Below the pieces are notes generated by a model, which worked only from the letters and a program-made list of their open reading frames with translations, made no database searches and was not told the DNA's origin. Positions 63,508 to 64,000 of a stretch of 64,000 nt of DNA are shown piece after piece. The stretch's first letter is position 1. The number at the start of each line of letters is the position of its first letter. Location of the stretch: assembly GCF_024498075.1 (NCBI RefSeq), contig NZ_JANHOF010000007.1, forward strand, positions 1-64,000, written 5' to 3'. The stretch is from Paenibacillus mendelii (lineage in GTDB: Bacteria; Bacillota; Bacilli; Paenibacillales; Paenibacillaceae). A program made the position numbers and the translations under genes.

Positions 63508-64000
63508 ATGTCACAGTTTGTAAGGTCTGTTACATCCCCGAAAAAGTTCATCACCGGTCACAATTTGCTTGGTAACCTAAAGGATTACATTCAGGCATTT
63601 GGTGATAACGCGTATGTGATTTGCGACGAGTTTATCCTCGAACGCGCGAAGAAAGAAGCGGGTGCTTCCATTGAGGGCGCCGGGAAGAAAGCAACCTTCG
63701 AGAAATTTAATTATGAATGTACGAAAGAAGAAATTGAACGGCACCGGGAACTTGCCCGCCAAGCAGGGGCTAACATAATCGTTGGTATTGGCGGAGGAAA
63801 GACATTGGATACCGCCAAAGCAACGGCTTATTATGAGAAGCTGCCGGTGGCCATATTCCCTACCATCGCATCAACCGATGCACCCTGTACTGCGCTGGCT
63901 GTTATTTATAATAAAGACGGTTCGTTCGACGAATATTTGTTTCTACCGTCTAATCCGGATGTGGTTCTGGCGGATACGGCCATCTTGGCTTCTGCACCTT
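63508..64000 (+). CDS. gldA: Glycerol dehydrogenase, partial (cut by window end)
   Basis: The first 164 residues of an iron-containing alcohol dehydrogenase family enzyme that oxidises glycerol to dihydroxyacetone with NAD. Visible: ITGHNLLGNLKDYIQAFGDN, the NAD-binding glycine loop IVGIGGGKTLDTAKA (about 92-106), and PTIASTDAPCTALAVIY (about 119-135), which carries a metal-site Asp. GATGAGGAG lies 10 bp before the ATG. The 3' half is outside the window. Confidence 0.9.
   Translation, partial: MSQFVRSVTSPKKFITGHNLLGNLKDYIQAFGDNAYVICDEFILERAKKEAGASIEGAGKKATFEKFNYECTKEEIERHRELARQAGANIIVGIGGGKTLDTAKATAYYEKLPVAIFPTIASTDAPCTALAVIYNKDGSFDEYLFLPSNPDVVLADTAILASAP

Overview
The window reads as chromosomal DNA of a Paenibacillus-type Firmicute. 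The reasons are strong AGGAGG-type ribosome sites with frequent GTG and TTG starts, S-layer-homology (SLH) exported proteins, a Bacillus-type 7-1-7 Fur box, an AraC regulator fused to a siderophore-binding domain, membrane-bound AraC sensors beside LplB/YtcP-like sugar ABC genes, and DinB, SelO and WYL genes typical of such genomes. The genus is inferred, not proven. I saw no rRNA, tRNA, CRISPR array, phage module or intact insertion sequence.

Layout: (1) 0.3-4.6 kb: an SLH surface protein with three near-identical 333-bp repeats, a small membrane protein flanked by two copies of a hairpin repeat, and mqo behind a structured leader. (2) 4.7-8.0 kb: a minus-strand cluster of small SMI1/KNR4-like and unrecognised proteins, a membrane-anchored protein, and two decayed copies of one gene. 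(3) 8.1-12.8 kb: a GH28-like protein convergent with a large hybrid histidine kinase. (4) 12.9-21.4 kb: a truncated 3-hydroxyacyl-CoA dehydrogenase, SelO, a frame-broken gene, an APH-like kinase, an epoxide hydrolase divergent from a WYL regulator, a GNAT enzyme, a DinB protein and a phosphodiesterase. (5) 21.6-28.1 kb: ferric-siderophore uptake (Btr-like regulator, Fur box, binding lipoprotein, two permeases, two esterases, no ATPase). (6) 28.3-41.0 kb: a methyltransferase-like protein, then a glycan locus (GxGYxYP-like secreted protein, membrane AraC sensor, two sugar permeases, binding lipoprotein, GH2 beta-mannosidase). (7) 41.2-43.4 kb: an MFS exporter with its TetR regulator. (8) 43.5-54.0 kb: a hydantoinase/oxoprolinase A-B pair, a complete PotABCD-like ABC transporter, a UroD-like protein and an M20 amidohydrolase. 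(9) 54.2-57.5 kb: PhnA-like protein and two MarR-controlled redox units with clear operator palindromes. (10) 57.6-64 kb: a frameshifted sensor kinase with its response regulator, a second SLH protein, an ankyrin lipoprotein, a small secreted protein, a second DinB protein and the start of glycerol dehydrogenase.

How the genes work together: regions 5, 6 and 8 are self-contained uptake-plus-processing loci (iron, probably mannose-containing glycans, and a cyclic amide or N-acyl compound). Regions 5 and 6 lack their own ABC ATPase, so they must borrow one. Region 9 looks like quinone/electrophile defence. I did not find a clearly new multi-gene system. The most distinctive signals are the 15-bp-phased MarR operator array, the structured mqo leader, the duplicated decayed gene beside SMI1/KNR4-like genes, and the UroD-like gene inside the hydantoinase/transport operon.
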